Positions 42,320 through 52,010 of a stretch of 64,000 nucleotides of DNA are shown piece after piece. The notes beneath the pieces are model-generated. The model did not search any database. It was not told the origin of the DNA and was given only the letters and a program-made list of their open reading frames with translations. The first letter of the stretch is position 1; every line of letters starts with the position of its first letter. Origin of the DNA: Fictibacillus phosphorivorans (GTDB lineage Bacteria > Bacillota > Bacilli > Bacillales > Fictibacillaceae); the NCBI RefSeq assembly GCF_001629705.1, contig NZ_CP015378.1, positions 1,364,001 through 1,428,000 of the forward strand. Direction: 5' to 3'. A program made the position numbers and the translations under genes.

Positions 42320-43805
42320 AATGACCTCCAGTTGCATAGTGCATAATTTTTTCAGTGGTAGCTTCGTGTTTGTTTAATTCTCCGGCAATTTTCCCATCAT
42401 ACATAACAAGGATTCGGTCACAAAAAGCCAGCAACTCTTGTACCTCACTCGTAAAATAGAGGACTCCTTTTTTGTTGTCAGCTAAGTTCTTGATGCATTG
42501 AAACACATCTTGCTTAGCCCCAACATCAATACCTTTAGTCGGCTCATCGAAAATAAATACATCTCCGTCAGTAAGAAGCCATTTGCCGATCGATGCTTTC
42601 TGTTGATTACCTCCACTAAGATGGTTCAGCAAGAGTGAGGATTTTTGTGTCTTGATACCGAGCTGTTTGATCCATTTTTCTGCTTCTGTTTTTTCTTGTT
42701 TTCTTTGGATAAATCCAAACTTAGTAAACTGTTTTAAGACAGGCAAGGTTAAGTTTTCAACCACATTGTAATCAACAAGAATTCCTTCTTTACGTCGTTC
42801 TTCTGGTACGAACCCAATACCGGTCGAAATCGCTTTTTGAGGATTCGATATTCTTACTTTTTTTCCTTTCAAGTAAAGCGAATCTTTTGATGGGTCTGCA
42901 CCAAACAATGCTCTTGCCGTTTCTGTCTTACCTGCACCCACTAATCCCGCAACACCAACAATTTCTCCTTCTCGAACAGATAGAGATACGGTTTCACCTG
43001 TAGTAGGAACTCTGAACTGCTTTGCTTCTAAAAGGGTATCGCCTAGTATTCTATCTTCTTCATCGTTTAGTAATTCAACCAATTCGTTGCCTAGCATCGC
43101 ACGAACGATCTCTTCAGAAGAACAGTGAGATGTTTCTTTCGATAGAGTCACGTACCCATCTTTTAAGACCGTTACTCTTGTTGACAGTTCCATAATTTCA
43201 GGTAAGCGGTGTGAGATATAAATGATGCCCACATCTTGCTTCTGAAGTTCACGAAGAACAGTAAACAGGTGTTGAGCTTCTTTCGTACTAAGTGCGGCTG
43301 TAGGTTCATCTAAAATAATAAAAGAAATGTCTTCGGAAATTGCTTTTGCGATGAGTACCAATTGTTTCTCTGCTAAAGAACATCGAGAGAGGGGGACGGC
43401 TGGATCAAGTTTTAAACCTACTCTGCTCAATAGCTCTTGAGCCACTTTATATCTTTTTTTCCAAGAAAAAAAGGCAGGACCTTTAATAAAGGTATTCATC
43501 GTTACGTTTTCCGCGATGCTTAACGAAGAGACGAGGGCAGTATCTACCTCTTGCACAACCATTTCAATGCCAGCTGCTTTTGCATGAGCGGGTGTTTTAA
43601 TCGTCAGATCTTTTTCATTCAATGTGATCTTACCGCCATCACGCTCATAATCGCCAGAGAGTATCTTCATGAGGGTACTCTTACCAGCACCATTGGCTCC
43701 TAAAAGAGCATGGACCTCACCGCTTTTTACGGTAAAGTCCACTCCTTTTAATACAATCTGTTCACCAAAAGATTTTTGTATAGAAGTTAATGAGAGTATC
43801 GTCAT
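42300..43805 (-). CDS. ABC sugar-type ATPase with two nucleotide-binding domains, candidate methylthioribose importer
   Basis: 501 residues, RbsA/MglA-like. Its ATG overlaps the stop of the binding-protein gene by four bases. First domain: Walker A LLGANGAGKSTLMKILSG, signature SLAEKQLVLIAKAI (degenerate LSxGQ), Walker B FIILDEPTAAL. Second domain: VGLVGAGKTETARALFG (degenerate Walker A), LNHLSGGNQQKASIGKWL signature, and VFIFDEPTKGIDVGAK. This asymmetric pair is normal for the ribose-type importers. It energises uptake by the permease encoded next. Confidence 0.9.
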   Translation of the reverse strand: MTILSLTSIQKSFGEQIVLKGVDFTVKSGEVHALLGANGAGKSTLMKILSGDYERDGGKITLNEKDLTIKTPAHAKAAGIEMVVQEVDTALVSSLSIAENVTMNTFIKGPAFFSWKKRYKVAQELLSRVGLKLDPAVPLSRCSLAEKQLVLIAKAISEDISFIILDEPTAALSTKEAQHLFTVLRELQKQDVGIIYISHRLPEIMELSTRVTVLKDGYVTLSKETSHCSSEEIVRAMLGNELVELLNDEEDRILGDTLLEAKQFRVPTTGETVSLSVREGEIVGVAGLVGAGKTETARALFGADPSKDSLYLKGKKVRISNPQKAISTGIGFVPEERRKEGILVDYNVVENLTLPVLKQFTKFGFIQRKQEKTEAEKWIKQLGIKTQKSSLLLNHLSGGNQQKASIGKWLLTDGDVFIFDEPTKGIDVGAKQDVFQCIKNLADNKKGVLYFTSEVQELLAFCDRILVMYDGKIAGELNKHEATTEKIMHYATGGHYGTVRS

Positions 43806-44947
43806 TTTTTATTATCCTTACTTAAGTTTTCCATCCACGGAGATGTTCCGGCATCAGATTTGCCCCAGCCTTCTACATACTTACCGATCTCATCCATAGA
43901 TACGTTGGACTTAGGTAGATCTTCTTTTTCAACAAGGTGAGGTTGAACACTATAGATCTGTGGTGTTTCTTCACCGGCTACTTTTTGGTAGAGAAAGCGT
44001 ACTTGTAATTTTCCAACATCAGCAGGATCTGTAGCTGCCGTTGACACCCAAGGACTATTTGCTTCTTGCATCAGTTGCAGATCTTCATCACTAAGGTCGA
44101 TTCCGTATACTTTTATCTCATCACGTCCGGCTTGTTGAATCGCACGTGTCACACCTTTAGCAAATTCGTCCCAAGGAGCGAATACTGCGTCAATGTCACC
44201 TTTTTTAGGATACTTTTGCAACAGGGCTTCCATTTGTGATTGTGTATCAAGCGCTGTATTCTGTGTTGCTGTACCAAAACGCGCGATCTCTTTGATCGAA
44301 GGATAACGTTTCTTGAAGGCTTCATACATAACGTTTCTTCTTTCCATCGGTGTGAAACCACCTACCCAAACGTATACAATCTCACCTTTTCCATTTAAGT
44401 CTTGCGCCATGCTTCGCAGAGCATTCCACGAAAGGCTATAATCATCCTGGTCGATAACGGTTACACCTGGTATGTTGATATCACTATCAAAAGCAACAAC
44501 AGGAATTCCTGCTGCAACTGCTTTTTTTACACTTGGTGCGATCGCATCAGCACGACCATGATCAATTAAGATTCCATCTACTTGTTGGTTAACGGCTGTT
44601 TCTACATATGCTGCCATTTTTGAAAGGTCATTATCAGCGTTATAGACCTGCACCTCACCACCGAACTCTTCCACTTGCTTCTTTACACCACTAATATATT
44701 GAGAGGAGAACGTTCCGATAGAGAACTGGTTGATCGAAGCGATCTTTAAAGGCTTCTGAAGCTGTTCCGGAACTTTGCTTGATGTTGAAGCAGTATTTGT
44801 TTGTTTTGATTGTGACTCATTAGCTACAGTAGGTTTCGCTTCTGTTTTGTTGGAAAGAGCATCTTGTTCATTTGTGCATCCTGTTAAGAACAAGGCAGTA
44901 GTAAGGCAAGCGGTTGCCAAGACTTTATAAGGTCTCAATGCTTTCAT
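43802..44947 (-). CDS. Substrate-binding lipoprotein, candidate methylthioribose-binding protein
   Basis: 381 residues; starts at ATG 44947, 22 bases inside the mtnA frame. Signal [24 protein letters not shown] ends in an LTGC lipobox (Cys 24), then a Ser/Thr/Asn linker to about 60. The mature part is a type I periplasmic-binding fold of the ribose-binding family: [66 protein letters not shown], and [25 protein letters not shown]. It captures a small sugar outside the membrane. Linkage to mtnK and mtnA makes 5-methylthioribose the best guess. Confidence 0.88.
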   Translation of the reverse strand: MKALRPYKVLATACLTTALFLTGCTNEQDALSNKTEAKPTVANESQSKQTNTASTSSKVPEQLQKPLKIASINQFSIGTFSSQYISGVKKQVEEFGGEVQVYNADNDLSKMAAYVETAVNQQVDGILIDHGRADAIAPSVKKAVAAGIPVVAFDSDINIPGVTVIDQDDYSLSWNALRSMAQDLNGKGEIVYVWVGGFTPMERRNVMYEAFKKRYPSIKEIARFGTATQNTALDTQSQMEALLQKYPKKGDIDAVFAPWDEFAKGVTRAIQQAGRDEIKVYGIDLSDEDLQLMQEANSPWVSTAATDPADVGKLQVRFLYQKVAGEETPQIYSVQPHLVEKEDLPKSNVSMDEIGKYVEGWGKSDAGTSPWMENLSKDNKK

Positions 44948-45992
44948 CCTCCTTAAGTGTAGATAGGGCTTCTTGATAATTACCGCTCACGATTCCTTTT
45001 TCTGTAATGATTGCTGATATGTATTCAGCGGGAGTTACATCGAAAGCTGGATTGAAGACTTTAATTCCTTCTGGAGCAATGCGAACTCCGTTTAGGTGCG
45101 TGACTTCTTCTTCAGGGCGTTCTTCGATCGGAATATCCTCGCCGCTAGATGTTTTGAGATCTAACGTAGATAGAGGACATGCTACATAAAAGGGAATTCC
45201 GAGTGCTCTCGCTTGAAGTGCAAGACCAAAAGTCCCGATTTTGTTAGCTGTATCCCCGTTTGCTGCCACGCGATCACATCCAACGATAACGGCTTTGATA
45301 TTCTTTGTTTTTAAAGTGTGCGCTGCCATATTATCCGTAATTAGCGTCACATCAATATCGTTTGCTTGAAGCTCCCATGCGGTTAAACGGGATCCTTGCA
45401 AGACAGGACGCGTTTCGTTCGCGTATACAGAAAGATTCCAGCCTTGCTCTTTCGCAAGATGAAAAGGGGCTAAAGCAGTTCCATATTTGCTTGTTGCGAT
45501 TGCACCTGCATTACAGATCGTCATGACAGCATCTCCGTCTTGAAGAAGGGATAACGCGTACTCACCAATCTTTCTGCATGTATTTTCGTCTTCTTCTTGA
45601 ATCAAGAGTGCTTCAGCTTCAATGTTTTTTTTCGCCTCTTCTACAGAAGCGGATCGTTCGGCAGATGCGACAACACGGTCTAACGCCCAGAATAAATTAA
45701 CAGCAGTTGGGCGAGAGGAAGCTAAGTAATCTCTTTGTTTTTTCAATTTTGATAGAAACGAAGAATGATCAACTTCTTTTTCAGAATTACTCCAAAGTGC
45801 AAGTCCGAATGCAGCAGCGATTCCGATCGCAGGAGCGCCTCTAACTTTAAGCTTTGAAATTGCGTCCCATACGTGTTCAATCGTGGTTACATTTAAGTAA
45901 ACCGTATGATGGGGAAGTTGTTGTTGATCTAATATAAGAAGGTGGTTACCTCTGTATCGAACAGAAGGAACCCACTTTTCAGCTACAGTCAT
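44925..45992 (-). CDS. mtnA: S-methyl-5-thioribose-1-phosphate isomerase
   Basis: 355 residues, related to the eIF2B alpha fold. It starts at ATG 45992, three bases after the mtnK stop. Key parts: [25 protein letters not shown], the catalytic cysteine region [42 protein letters not shown], and the catalytic Asp in [24 protein letters not shown]. It isomerises methylthioribose-1-phosphate to methylthioribulose-1-phosphate. Second gene of the SAM riboswitch operon; the binding-protein gene begins before it ends. Confidence 0.96.
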   Translation of the reverse strand: MTVAEKWVPSVRYRGNHLLILDQQQLPHHTVYLNVTTIEHVWDAISKLKVRGAPAIGIAAAFGLALWSNSEKEVDHSSFLSKLKKQRDYLASSRPTAVNLFWALDRVVASAERSASVEEAKKNIEAEALLIQEEDENTCRKIGEYALSLLQDGDAVMTICNAGAIATSKYGTALAPFHLAKEQGWNLSVYANETRPVLQGSRLTAWELQANDIDVTLITDNMAAHTLKTKNIKAVIVGCDRVAANGDTANKIGTFGLALQARALGIPFYVACPLSTLDLKTSSGEDIPIEERPEEEVTHLNGVRIAPEGIKVFNPAFDVTPAEYISAIITEKGIVSGNYQEALSTLKEDESIETL

Positions 45993-45995
45993 AAT

Positions 45996-47213
45996 TTAAG
46001 CACCTCTAATCCAGTCAGTAAGTTCTGTGATGTTTGTAAGTTTTCTCTGATTCTTGATCAGTTTTACACCTAGCTCTAAAGCAGTTTTTTTATAAAAGAG
46101 CTCCACTTCTTTTTTGGGAATAGAGTCTAGATCAGCTACATGTGCAAGTCCGATCGTTCTTCGAATGATTTCACAACCAGCAAATCCAATCGCTTCTTGA
46201 AACGTTTTTTCTAAGAAATTTTCAAGAACACCGTCAATCTTGGCAAAAGGATCAGTCGCTTTCTCGTTCCAAAGCGCTGTAAATGTTTCTCTGTATGTTT
46301 TCCAAGTCTTTTCGATGGTTTCCAAAAGATAAGTTTGTAAAGTCTCACGATGAAACGGCTCTTTCGCATGTGCATTCTGAGAAAGATGATTAAGAGCAAG
46401 GTTCGCTATGAAATGCGCGATATCAAATCCCGCGGGACCATAGAACGCAAACTCAGGATCAATCACTTTAGTAGAATCACCCTTCACAAAAATACTTCCA
46501 GAATGTAGATCTCCATGAAGGAGGACTTCAGCTTTTGTTAAGAATGATAGTCTTAGTTGAGCTACTTCTTTTAGAAGCTCAGTGTCGTTCCAAATGACAT
46601 CTACTTCACTTTGAAGTTCAGCAGGGAAGTCGTTCGTTTCGATGTTGAAAAAAGGATCTGTGAACACTAAGTCTTCAGTGATCTTACACAGTTCAGGGTT
46701 TGAAAAACGTTTCACTTGTTCTTTCTTTTCAAACGGATGCAGATAAAAATCGCTAGAATAAAAAGCCGTCTTAGCCGCAAACGTTCCAATGTCACTAGCA
46801 AGTTTTGGGTAAATCTGTCCTTCAATTAGCCCTTTTCGAAGGATGACATGATCAGATAAATCTTCCATAACCGTTACGGCAAGTGTTGAATCTGAATACA
46901 AAACTTTAGGAACTAAGTGAGGAACAGATTCGGCTTCTTTTATTAAGGCTTCGCTTTCAATTCGTGCACGGTCTAGTGTGAGCGGCCAACTTTCTCCAAC
47001 CACTTTTGCATAGGGAAGTGCTTGTTTGACGATCACCGCTTTTTTAGAGAGTGCACTTTCTATATGAAAAACAAGGTTTAAGTTGCCATCTCCAATCTCT
47101 CTAACATGCAATTGGTTTTGTTCGGATGCATCAAAAAAATCTAAAGGTTTTACCACATCAAGGACTGTCAGTTCATTTAACGGTTCATATGTAGGTTTTA
47201 CTTGTACGCTCAT
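45996..47213 (-). CDS. mtnK: S-methyl-5-thioribose kinase
   Basis: 405 residues. ATG 47213 is selected: GGGGGGAA lies 7-8 bases before it, and the upstream frame would run through the riboswitch terminator. Kinase features: YEPLNELTVLDVVKPLDFF, GDGNLNLVFHIES (nucleotide loop), KAVIVKQALPYAKVVGESWPLTLDRARIE, catalytic LLHGDLHSGSIFV and metal-binding VIDPEFAFYGPAGFDIAHFIANL. It phosphorylates methylthioribose at C1. First gene after a SAM riboswitch, so it is expressed when methionine/SAM is scarce. Confidence 0.96.
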   Translation of the reverse strand: MSVQVKPTYEPLNELTVLDVVKPLDFFDASEQNQLHVREIGDGNLNLVFHIESALSKKAVIVKQALPYAKVVGESWPLTLDRARIESEALIKEAESVPHLVPKVLYSDSTLAVTVMEDLSDHVILRKGLIEGQIYPKLASDIGTFAAKTAFYSSDFYLHPFEKKEQVKRFSNPELCKITEDLVFTDPFFNIETNDFPAELQSEVDVIWNDTELLKEVAQLRLSFLTKAEVLLHGDLHSGSIFVKGDSTKVIDPEFAFYGPAGFDIAHFIANLALNHLSQNAHAKEPFHRETLQTYLLETIEKTWKTYRETFTALWNEKATDPFAKIDGVLENFLEKTFQEAIGFAGCEIIRRTIGLAHVADLDSIPKKEVELFYKKTALELGVKLIKNQRKLTNITELTDWIRGA

Positions 47214-47244
47214 TTTTGTTCCCCCCGGAAAGTTTTTTACAAAT

Positions 47245-47281
47245 AAAAAGAGCCTCTTTTCGTATAAGAAAAGAGGCTCGG
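47245..47281 (-). terminator. SAM riboswitch terminator upstream of mtnK
   Basis: On the minus strand GAGCCTCTTTTC and GAAAAGAGGCTC form a 12-bp stem with a TTATAC loop and a T tract. The 3' strand of the aptamer's P1 helix (AAGAGGC) can pair with GCCTCTT in this stem, the expected antiterminator. Confidence 0.9.
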
Positions 47282-47298
47282 AATGATGATTTCCCGCG

Positions 47299-47467
47299 CC
47301 TCTTATCTTAGCAAAACAAAATTGTTTCGCCGGAATTAGCACCGTGCCATACGCTGAACTTAATCAGCGGCTCCCCATATAATGCGGGCGCCCCATCTTA
47401 CAATGGTATTACGGTCGGTTGCTGGGTTTCATCGGGCCATATCCCTCCACCTGCTCTTGATAAGAGA
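47299..47467 (-). ncRNA. SAM-I riboswitch (S-box) of the mtnK-mtnA-ABC operon
   Basis: Read on the minus strand: P1 pairs TCTCTTATC with GATAAGAGG. Conserved blocks in order: AGAGCAGGTGGAGGGA, GGCCCGATGAAACCCAGCAACC, a long P3 arm, and CACGGTGCTAATTCCGGC. P3 is rather long (ACCATTGTAAGATGGGG and the GGGAGCC/GCTGATTAAGTTCAGC parts). SAM binding stabilises P1, frees the terminator and shuts the operon. Confidence 0.96.
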
Positions 47468-47522
47468 CCAAAATTATTTGATTTTTTAATGCGCAATAAT
47501 ATTCACGCAATTCATAATCGTT

Positions 47523-47552
47523 ATACTACAACGTTATGTTAAGATCTGTCAA
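47523..47552 (-). promoter_or_regulatory. SigA promoter of the mtnK operon
   Basis: On the minus strand TTGACA (47552-47547), 18-bp spacer, TAGTAT (47528-47523), about 56 bases before the aptamer. Confidence 0.6.
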
Positions 47553-47573
47553 CACTAAATTTTTTAAAATGGA

Positions 47574-48356
47574 TTAATACAGATCTCTTCGACGGTCGTT
47601 AAATACAGGAACTTTTACGCGTACTTCGTCTACTAATTCAGGTAAGATCTCTGCTGTGATAATCTCCTCATCGTGTACAGATCCTTCAGCAATAATATCT
47701 CCCCAAGGGTCAATGATCAACGATTGACCGGCGAAGGTATTTTTAGGATCGCTTCCGACACGGTTACACGCAACCACATAGCATTGATTCTCTATAGCAC
47801 GTGCAATAAGTAGAGCTCGCCAATGAGATTGTCTTTGAATCGGCCATTCAGCCGGAACAAATAAAACCTTAGCGCCTTTTAAGAAAGGAGCACGAATCCA
47901 TTCAGGAAATCGAATGTCATAACAGATAGCAAGAGTGGATAGGGTGCTATCAATCATAAACAGCGCATTGTTTTTTCCTGGAGAGATATACTTTTCTTCT
48001 TCCATGAGTGTAATAAGATGGGCTTTTGAGTACGTGGCGATCTCTTCTCCGTTTCGGTTGTAGGTGAGAGAGGTGTTAAATACTTCATTCTCATCACGGT
48101 AAGCGATAGAACCTCCAACAATATTGATATCAAGTTCTTTTGATAAGGAGCTTAACCAGTGCTTAGCTCTTTCGCCATTTTTATCGCTAATCTCATCTAA
48201 GCGTGTTAGGTCATATCCTGTATCCCATAGTTCAGGGAGAACGATCGTATCAGGTTGATGCTGAACAACTGCTTCACGAATTTTATTTTCAATGTGTTCA
48301 TAGTTTTTTTTATGATCCCCATAATGTATGTCAACTTGAATACATGCAATTTTCAT
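47574..48356 (-). CDS. mtnU: Carbon-nitrogen hydrolase, probable omega-amidase of methionine salvage
   Basis: 260 residues; ATG 48356 after CTGGAGGGTACAATC. Nitrilase superfamily triad: Glu in IVLPELWDTGYDLT, Lys in YSKAHLITLMEEEKY, Cys in STLAICYDIRFPEWIRAPFLKGAKVLFVPAEWP. Length and position fit MtnU (YkrU) of bacilli. Omega-amidase hydrolyses the 2-oxoglutaramate left when glutamine is the amino donor for the MtnE transaminase encoded divergently next to it. It lies outside both riboswitch operons. Confidence 0.88.
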   Translation of the reverse strand: MKIACIQVDIHYGDHKKNYEHIENKIREAVVQHQPDTIVLPELWDTGYDLTRLDEISDKNGERAKHWLSSLSKELDINIVGGSIAYRDENEVFNTSLTYNRNGEEIATYSKAHLITLMEEEKYISPGKNNALFMIDSTLSTLAICYDIRFPEWIRAPFLKGAKVLFVPAEWPIQRQSHWRALLIARAIENQCYVVACNRVGSDPKNTFAGQSLIIDPWGDIIAEGSVHDEEIITAEILPELVDEVRVKVPVFNDRRRDLY

Positions 48357-48463
48357 GATTGTACCCTCCAGATTGTAAAAAAGTCTTTACAGAATTTCCT
48401 TAAGCGTATAACATAACTGATTAGAATTTCAAGAACATTCAAATTAGACTGGAAGTGATCGTC

Positions 48464-49630
48464 GTGAAACGTTTTGAACAGGCAGAAGTGATGGGGAAAT
48501 TGCCAGAGCAATTTTTCGCCAAGCTTGTAAAAAAAGTATCTCACTATGTGGAGCAAGGCTATGACGTTATTAATCTCGGACAAGGAAATCCCGATCAACC
48601 AACGCCACAGCATATCGTTGAAGCATTAAAGGAAGGTGCAGACAGACCTGACTTTCATAAATACTCCCCGTTTCGAGGACACGGATTCTTAAAGCAGGCT
48701 GCTGCCGATTTTTATCAAAGAGAGTATGGAGTGACTTTAGATCCTGTTAAAGAAGTTGCTATTCTCTTTGGGGGGAAAGTGGGATTAGTAGAGTTGTCAC
48801 AGTGCTACTTAAACGCTGGAGATGTTGCGCTCGTTCCAGATCCAGGATACCCGGATTATTGGTCAGGTGTAGCAATGGCTGGAGCTACGATGGAGACGAT
48901 GCCCTTGAGAAAAGAAAATGAATTTCTCCCGAAGTATGATGATTTACATGAAACGGTCTTGAACAAAGCAAAGCTTATGTTCTTAAACTATCCGAACAAT
49001 CCTACAGCAGGTGTTGCAACGGAATCCTTTTTTAAAGAGACAGTAGAACTCGCTAACAAACATGATATTCTCGTCTGCCATGATTTTGCTTATGGAGCAA
49101 TTGGATTTGATGGACAAAAGCCGATCAGCTTTCTACAGACGGAAGGAGCAAAAGACGTAGGGATAGAGATCTATACCCTTTCCAAGACGTATAACATGGC
49201 AGGCTGGCGAGTTGGTTTTGCCGTAGGAAATGAATCTGTCATCGAATCCATTAATCTACTACAAGATCATTTTTATGTAAGCTTGTTTGGAGCGGTTCAG
49301 CACGCAGCAGCTGAGGCCTTGAACGGCTCTCAACAATGTGTGGATGAACTGGTAGATACATATGAACGCCGCCGAAATGCATTCATCGGACGGTTGAATG
49401 AAAACGGATGGAACGTGGAGTCGCCAAAAGGTTCTTTCTTCTGCTGGCTACCTGTACCTGAAGGATATACATCTGAAACATTCGCGGACTACTTGCTTGA
49501 AGAAGCACACGTCGTCGTCGCACCAGGCATTGGATTTGGAAGTGAAGGCGATCGATATGTACGTGCGGGCTTACTAACGTCAGAAGAACGTTTGATAGAG
49601 GCTGCTGATCGGATTGCTAAGCTGTTTTAA
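48464..49630 (+). CDS. mtnE: Aminotransferase of methionine salvage
   Basis: 388 residues. GTG 48464 is preferred (TGGAAG about 8 bases before); GTG 48455 overlaps that site. A fold type I PLP enzyme: YDVINLGQGNPDQPTPQHIVEAL, PDPGYPDYWSGVAMAGA, LMFLNYPNNPTAGVA, VCHDFAYGAIGFDG, Schiff-base Lys in IYTLSKTYNMAGWRVGFAVGN, and Arg in DRYVRAGLLTSEERL. It transaminates 4-methylthio-2-oxobutyrate to methionine. Divergent from mtnU. The SAM riboswitch lies after it, so mtnE itself is not under that switch. Confidence 0.9.
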   Translation: MKRFEQAEVMGKLPEQFFAKLVKKVSHYVEQGYDVINLGQGNPDQPTPQHIVEALKEGADRPDFHKYSPFRGHGFLKQAAADFYQREYGVTLDPVKEVAILFGGKVGLVELSQCYLNAGDVALVPDPGYPDYWSGVAMAGATMETMPLRKENEFLPKYDDLHETVLNKAKLMFLNYPNNPTAGVATESFFKETVELANKHDILVCHDFAYGAIGFDGQKPISFLQTEGAKDVGIEIYTLSKTYNMAGWRVGFAVGNESVIESINLLQDHFYVSLFGAVQHAAAEALNGSQQCVDELVDTYERRRNAFIGRLNENGWNVESPKGSFFCWLPVPEGYTSETFADYLLEEAHVVVAPGIGFGSEGDRYVRAGLLTSEERLIEAADRIAKLF

Positions 49631-49680
49631 ATTTATCTTTTAAAATTTTTCTGGTTAATAGTGTGTAACATCATTGACAG

Positions 49681-49806
49681 TTGATTGGAGTGCAAGATGC
49701 GAGACTCCTGGGGGACGAGTGTGTCAGGTGAGACCCTTAAGGGCGCAAAGTGGCAAGGGGCTCACCGCACGCCCCCCGGAAAGAGAGCATCTGGAACGGA
49801 AATCAA
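49681..49806. repeat. Large imperfect palindromic intergenic repeat (126 bp)
   Basis: Arms TTGATTGGAGTGCAAGATGC and GCATCTGGAACGGAAATCAA are imperfect inverted copies; the centre has GTCAGGTGAGACCCTTAAGG, GCGCAAAGTGGCAAGGGG, CTCACC. It shares blocks with the copies at 31925-32135 and 5986-6027. No gene is in it. It lies between mtnE and the second SAM riboswitch. Confidence 0.8.
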
Positions 49807-49840
49807 ATCACTTTCAATGCATCGAAGAAAGAAGATAGGG

Positions 49841-49869
49841 TTGACAGATCCTTCATACCCTGTCATAAT
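49841..49869 (+). promoter_or_regulatory. SigA promoter of the mtnWXBD operon
   Basis: TTGACA at 49841-49846, 17-bp spacer, CATAAT at 49864-49869, about 30 bases before the aptamer. Confidence 0.65.
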
Positions 49870-49899
49870 CACAATTAAAATTATATTCTAACAATTTGC

Positions 49900-50020
49900 A
49901 CTCTTATTAAGAGCAGGTGGAGGGACTAGCCCGATGAAACCCGGCAACCATTCAGTTAATTTTGCTTAACTGAAAACGGTGCTAATTCTTGCAGTCGAAC
50001 GTTTGGCTGAGAGATAAGAG
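49900..50020 (+). ncRNA. SAM-I riboswitch (S-box) of the mtnWXBD operon
   Basis: P1 pairs CTCTTAT with ATAAGAG. Conserved blocks: AGAGCAGGTGGAGGGA, GCCCGATGAAACCCGGCAACC, a P3 hairpin (TTCAGTTA/TAACTGAA), and ACGGTGCTAATTCTTGC. It is more compact than the copy before mtnK. GAGGAAG just after P1 can pair with CTTCCTC in the terminator, giving the antiterminator. Confidence 0.96.
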
Positions 50021-50044
50021 GAAGCGGAACTGTCAATATGTAGA

Positions 50045-50071
50045 CACCCCTTCCTCGTGAAGGGGTTTTTT
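50045..50071 (+). terminator. SAM riboswitch terminator upstream of mtnW
   Basis: ACCCCTT and AAGGGGT pair around CCTCGTG, followed by TTTTT. Formed when SAM is bound. Confidence 0.88.
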
Positions 50072-50097
50072 GCGTTTTTGAAAGGAGAATTACGAAC

Positions 50098-51339
50098 ATG
50101 AGTAAAATTACAGCGACGTACTTGGTACATGATAAAAAAGAAAATCTACACAAAAAAGCGGAAGGCATTGCCTTAGGACTTACTGTAGGTTCATGGACAG
50201 ATCTTCCTCAACTTGAGCAAGAACAGCTAAAAAAACATAAAGGTATCGTGGAAGAAGTTATTGAACTTCCTGAAGATCCACGTACAGATCAATTTTTAGG
50301 AAGTAAAAGAACTCGAGGCTTACTTAAGATTTCCTATCCATCAGCAAATTTTTCAAATGACATTCCAGCTATTCTAACGACGGTTTTCGGTAAACTTTCG
50401 TTAGATGGTGAGATCAAACTCGTAGATTTAGAGTTTGATAAGAATCTAGAACAGCAATTTCCTGGTCCAAAGTTTGGGATAACTGGAATCCGAGATATCT
50501 TAGGCGTACATAACCGTCCACTTGTTATGAGTATTTTTAAAGGGGTGCTCGGAAAAGATCTATCATTCTTCAAACAGCAATTATATGAGCAGGCTTTAGG
50601 TGGGGTAGATCTTGTGAAAGATGATGAAATTCTATTTGAGAACCCACTTACGCCTTTTGAAGAAAGAGTAAGAATCTCTAAAGAAGTATTAAAGTCCGTT
50701 CATGAGCGTACAGGTGAAAAGACAATTTATGCAGTAAACCTGACAGGCAGAACGAGTGAACTTCGAGATAAAGCGAGACGCGCAGCAGAATTAGGAGCCA
50801 ACGCACTATTGTTTAACGTTTTATCCTACGGTCCAGATGTATTGCAAGAATTGGCAGAAGATAAAGAGATTCCTCTACCAATCATGGCACATCCTGCACT
50901 ATCCGGAGCTATAGGGTCATCATCACTCTACGGAATTGGTTATTCCGTTTTGTTGGGTAAACTGCTTCGTTATGCAGGAGCAGATCTTGTGTTGTTCCCA
51001 TCACCCTATGGAAGCGTGGCGCTTGATCGTAACGAAACCCTAAGTATTGCGGATGCCTTAACAACAGATAGCATTTCATTAAACAAGTCGTTTCCCGTCC
51101 CATCAGCAGGTATCCATCCAGGTTTAACTCCGGTTTTATACAATGACTTCGGATTGGACAGTGTTATAAACGCAGGTGGAGGGATACATGGTCATCCTGA
51201 TGGAGCAGCAGGTGGAGCACGTTCCTTCCGTCAAGCGATAGATGCCGTTGTTAAAGGGGAAGACTTTGAAAGTTTTGCTGAAAAACATGCAGAACTACAA
51301 AAAGCATTAGAGCTTTGGGGCGGTGTTCCAGTAAAATGA
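50098..51339 (+). CDS. mtnW: 2,3-diketo-5-methylthiopentyl-1-phosphate enolase (RuBisCO-like protein)
   Basis: 413 residues; ATG 50098 after GAAAGGAGAATTACGA. A type IV RuBisCO-like enolase: FGISGI-like [19 protein letters not shown], metal/carbamylation site [17 protein letters not shown] (Lys-x-Asp-Asp), [36 protein letters not shown], and the phosphate-binding glycines in [29 protein letters not shown]. It tautomerises the diketo phosphate from MtnB. Its stop overlaps the mtnX start (ATGA). First gene after the second SAM riboswitch. Confidence 0.96.
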   Translation: MSKITATYLVHDKKENLHKKAEGIALGLTVGSWTDLPQLEQEQLKKHKGIVEEVIELPEDPRTDQFLGSKRTRGLLKISYPSANFSNDIPAILTTVFGKLSLDGEIKLVDLEFDKNLEQQFPGPKFGITGIRDILGVHNRPLVMSIFKGVLGKDLSFFKQQLYEQALGGVDLVKDDEILFENPLTPFEERVRISKEVLKSVHERTGEKTIYAVNLTGRTSELRDKARRAAELGANALLFNVLSYGPDVLQELAEDKEIPLPIMAHPALSGAIGSSSLYGIGYSVLLGKLLRYAGADLVLFPSPYGSVALDRNETLSIADALTTDSISLNKSFPVPSAGIHPGLTPVLYNDFGLDSVINAGGGIHGHPDGAAGGARSFRQAIDAVVKGEDFESFAEKHAELQKALELWGGVPVK

Positions 51340-52010
51340 CAACTCAACAACATTCGGTAATCTTTTGTGATTTTGACGGAACTGTAACTGAGAAAGATAA
51401 TATCGTTGCGATCATGGAAGAATTTTCACCCGAGGGCTGGCAGCCGATCGTGAATGAAATCTTGAATGAAACCATCTCGATTCGAGAAGGAGTCGGTAAA
51501 TTGTTTTCGAGAATCTCTTCGGACAAAAAGGAAGAGATCATTGAATTCGTTGTAACACGTTCTAAGATTAGAGACGGTTTTCAGGAATTTATCTCATTTA
51601 CTCAAAGTGAGAGGATTCCACTTTACATCGTTAGCGGTGGTATTGATTTTTTTGTTCATCCTGTACTAGAGAACAAACTAGAAAAAGACTATGTTTTTTG
51701 TAACGCAAGTGATTTTACAAACGACATGATAAAAATCACTTGGCCGAATGTATGTGATGATCAATGTGACAATGATTGTGGATGTTGTAAACCGTCTGTT
51801 ATAAGGCGGCTGGAAGAGAAGTTTCCCCGAGCTGAAAAGATTGTGATCGGGGATTCGATTACTGATCTTCAAGCTTCTAAGATGGCTGATGTTGTTTTCG
51901 CAAGAGATTATCTGATTGAAAAATGTGAAGAAAACCAAATACCATACACACCATTTGAAACCTTTCATGACATCATTCATGTCTTAGAGAAAAGAGGTGT
52001 AAAAAGTTGA
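51336..52010 (+). CDS. mtnX: 2-hydroxy-3-keto-5-methylthiopentenyl-1-phosphate phosphatase
   Basis: 224 residues; ATG 51336 overlaps mtnW by four bases, and the frame upstream lies within mtnW. HAD superfamily: motif [16 protein letters not shown] (two nucleophile/acid Asp), motif [14 protein letters not shown], motif [30 protein letters not shown] cysteine cluster [14 protein letters not shown] (about 144-157) is striking and is a known feature of the MtnX group as far as I remember; it may bind metal. It removes the phosphate before the acireductone step. Overlaps the mtnB start. Confidence 0.93.
   Translation: MTTQQHSVIFCDFDGTVTEKDNIVAIMEEFSPEGWQPIVNEILNETISIREGVGKLFSRISSDKKEEIIEFVVTRSKIRDGFQEFISFTQSERIPLYIVSGGIDFFVHPVLENKLEKDYVFCNASDFTNDMIKITWPNVCDDQCDNDCGCCKPSVIRRLEEKFPRAEKIVIGDSITDLQASKMADVVFARDYLIEKCEENQIPYTPFETFHDIIHVLEKRGVKS

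Noticed and set aside
49685..49891. 68-residue plus-strand ORF between mtnE and the riboswitch
   Set aside because: It is made of the intergenic repeat and promoter sequence; basic, low-complexity composition; no family pattern.
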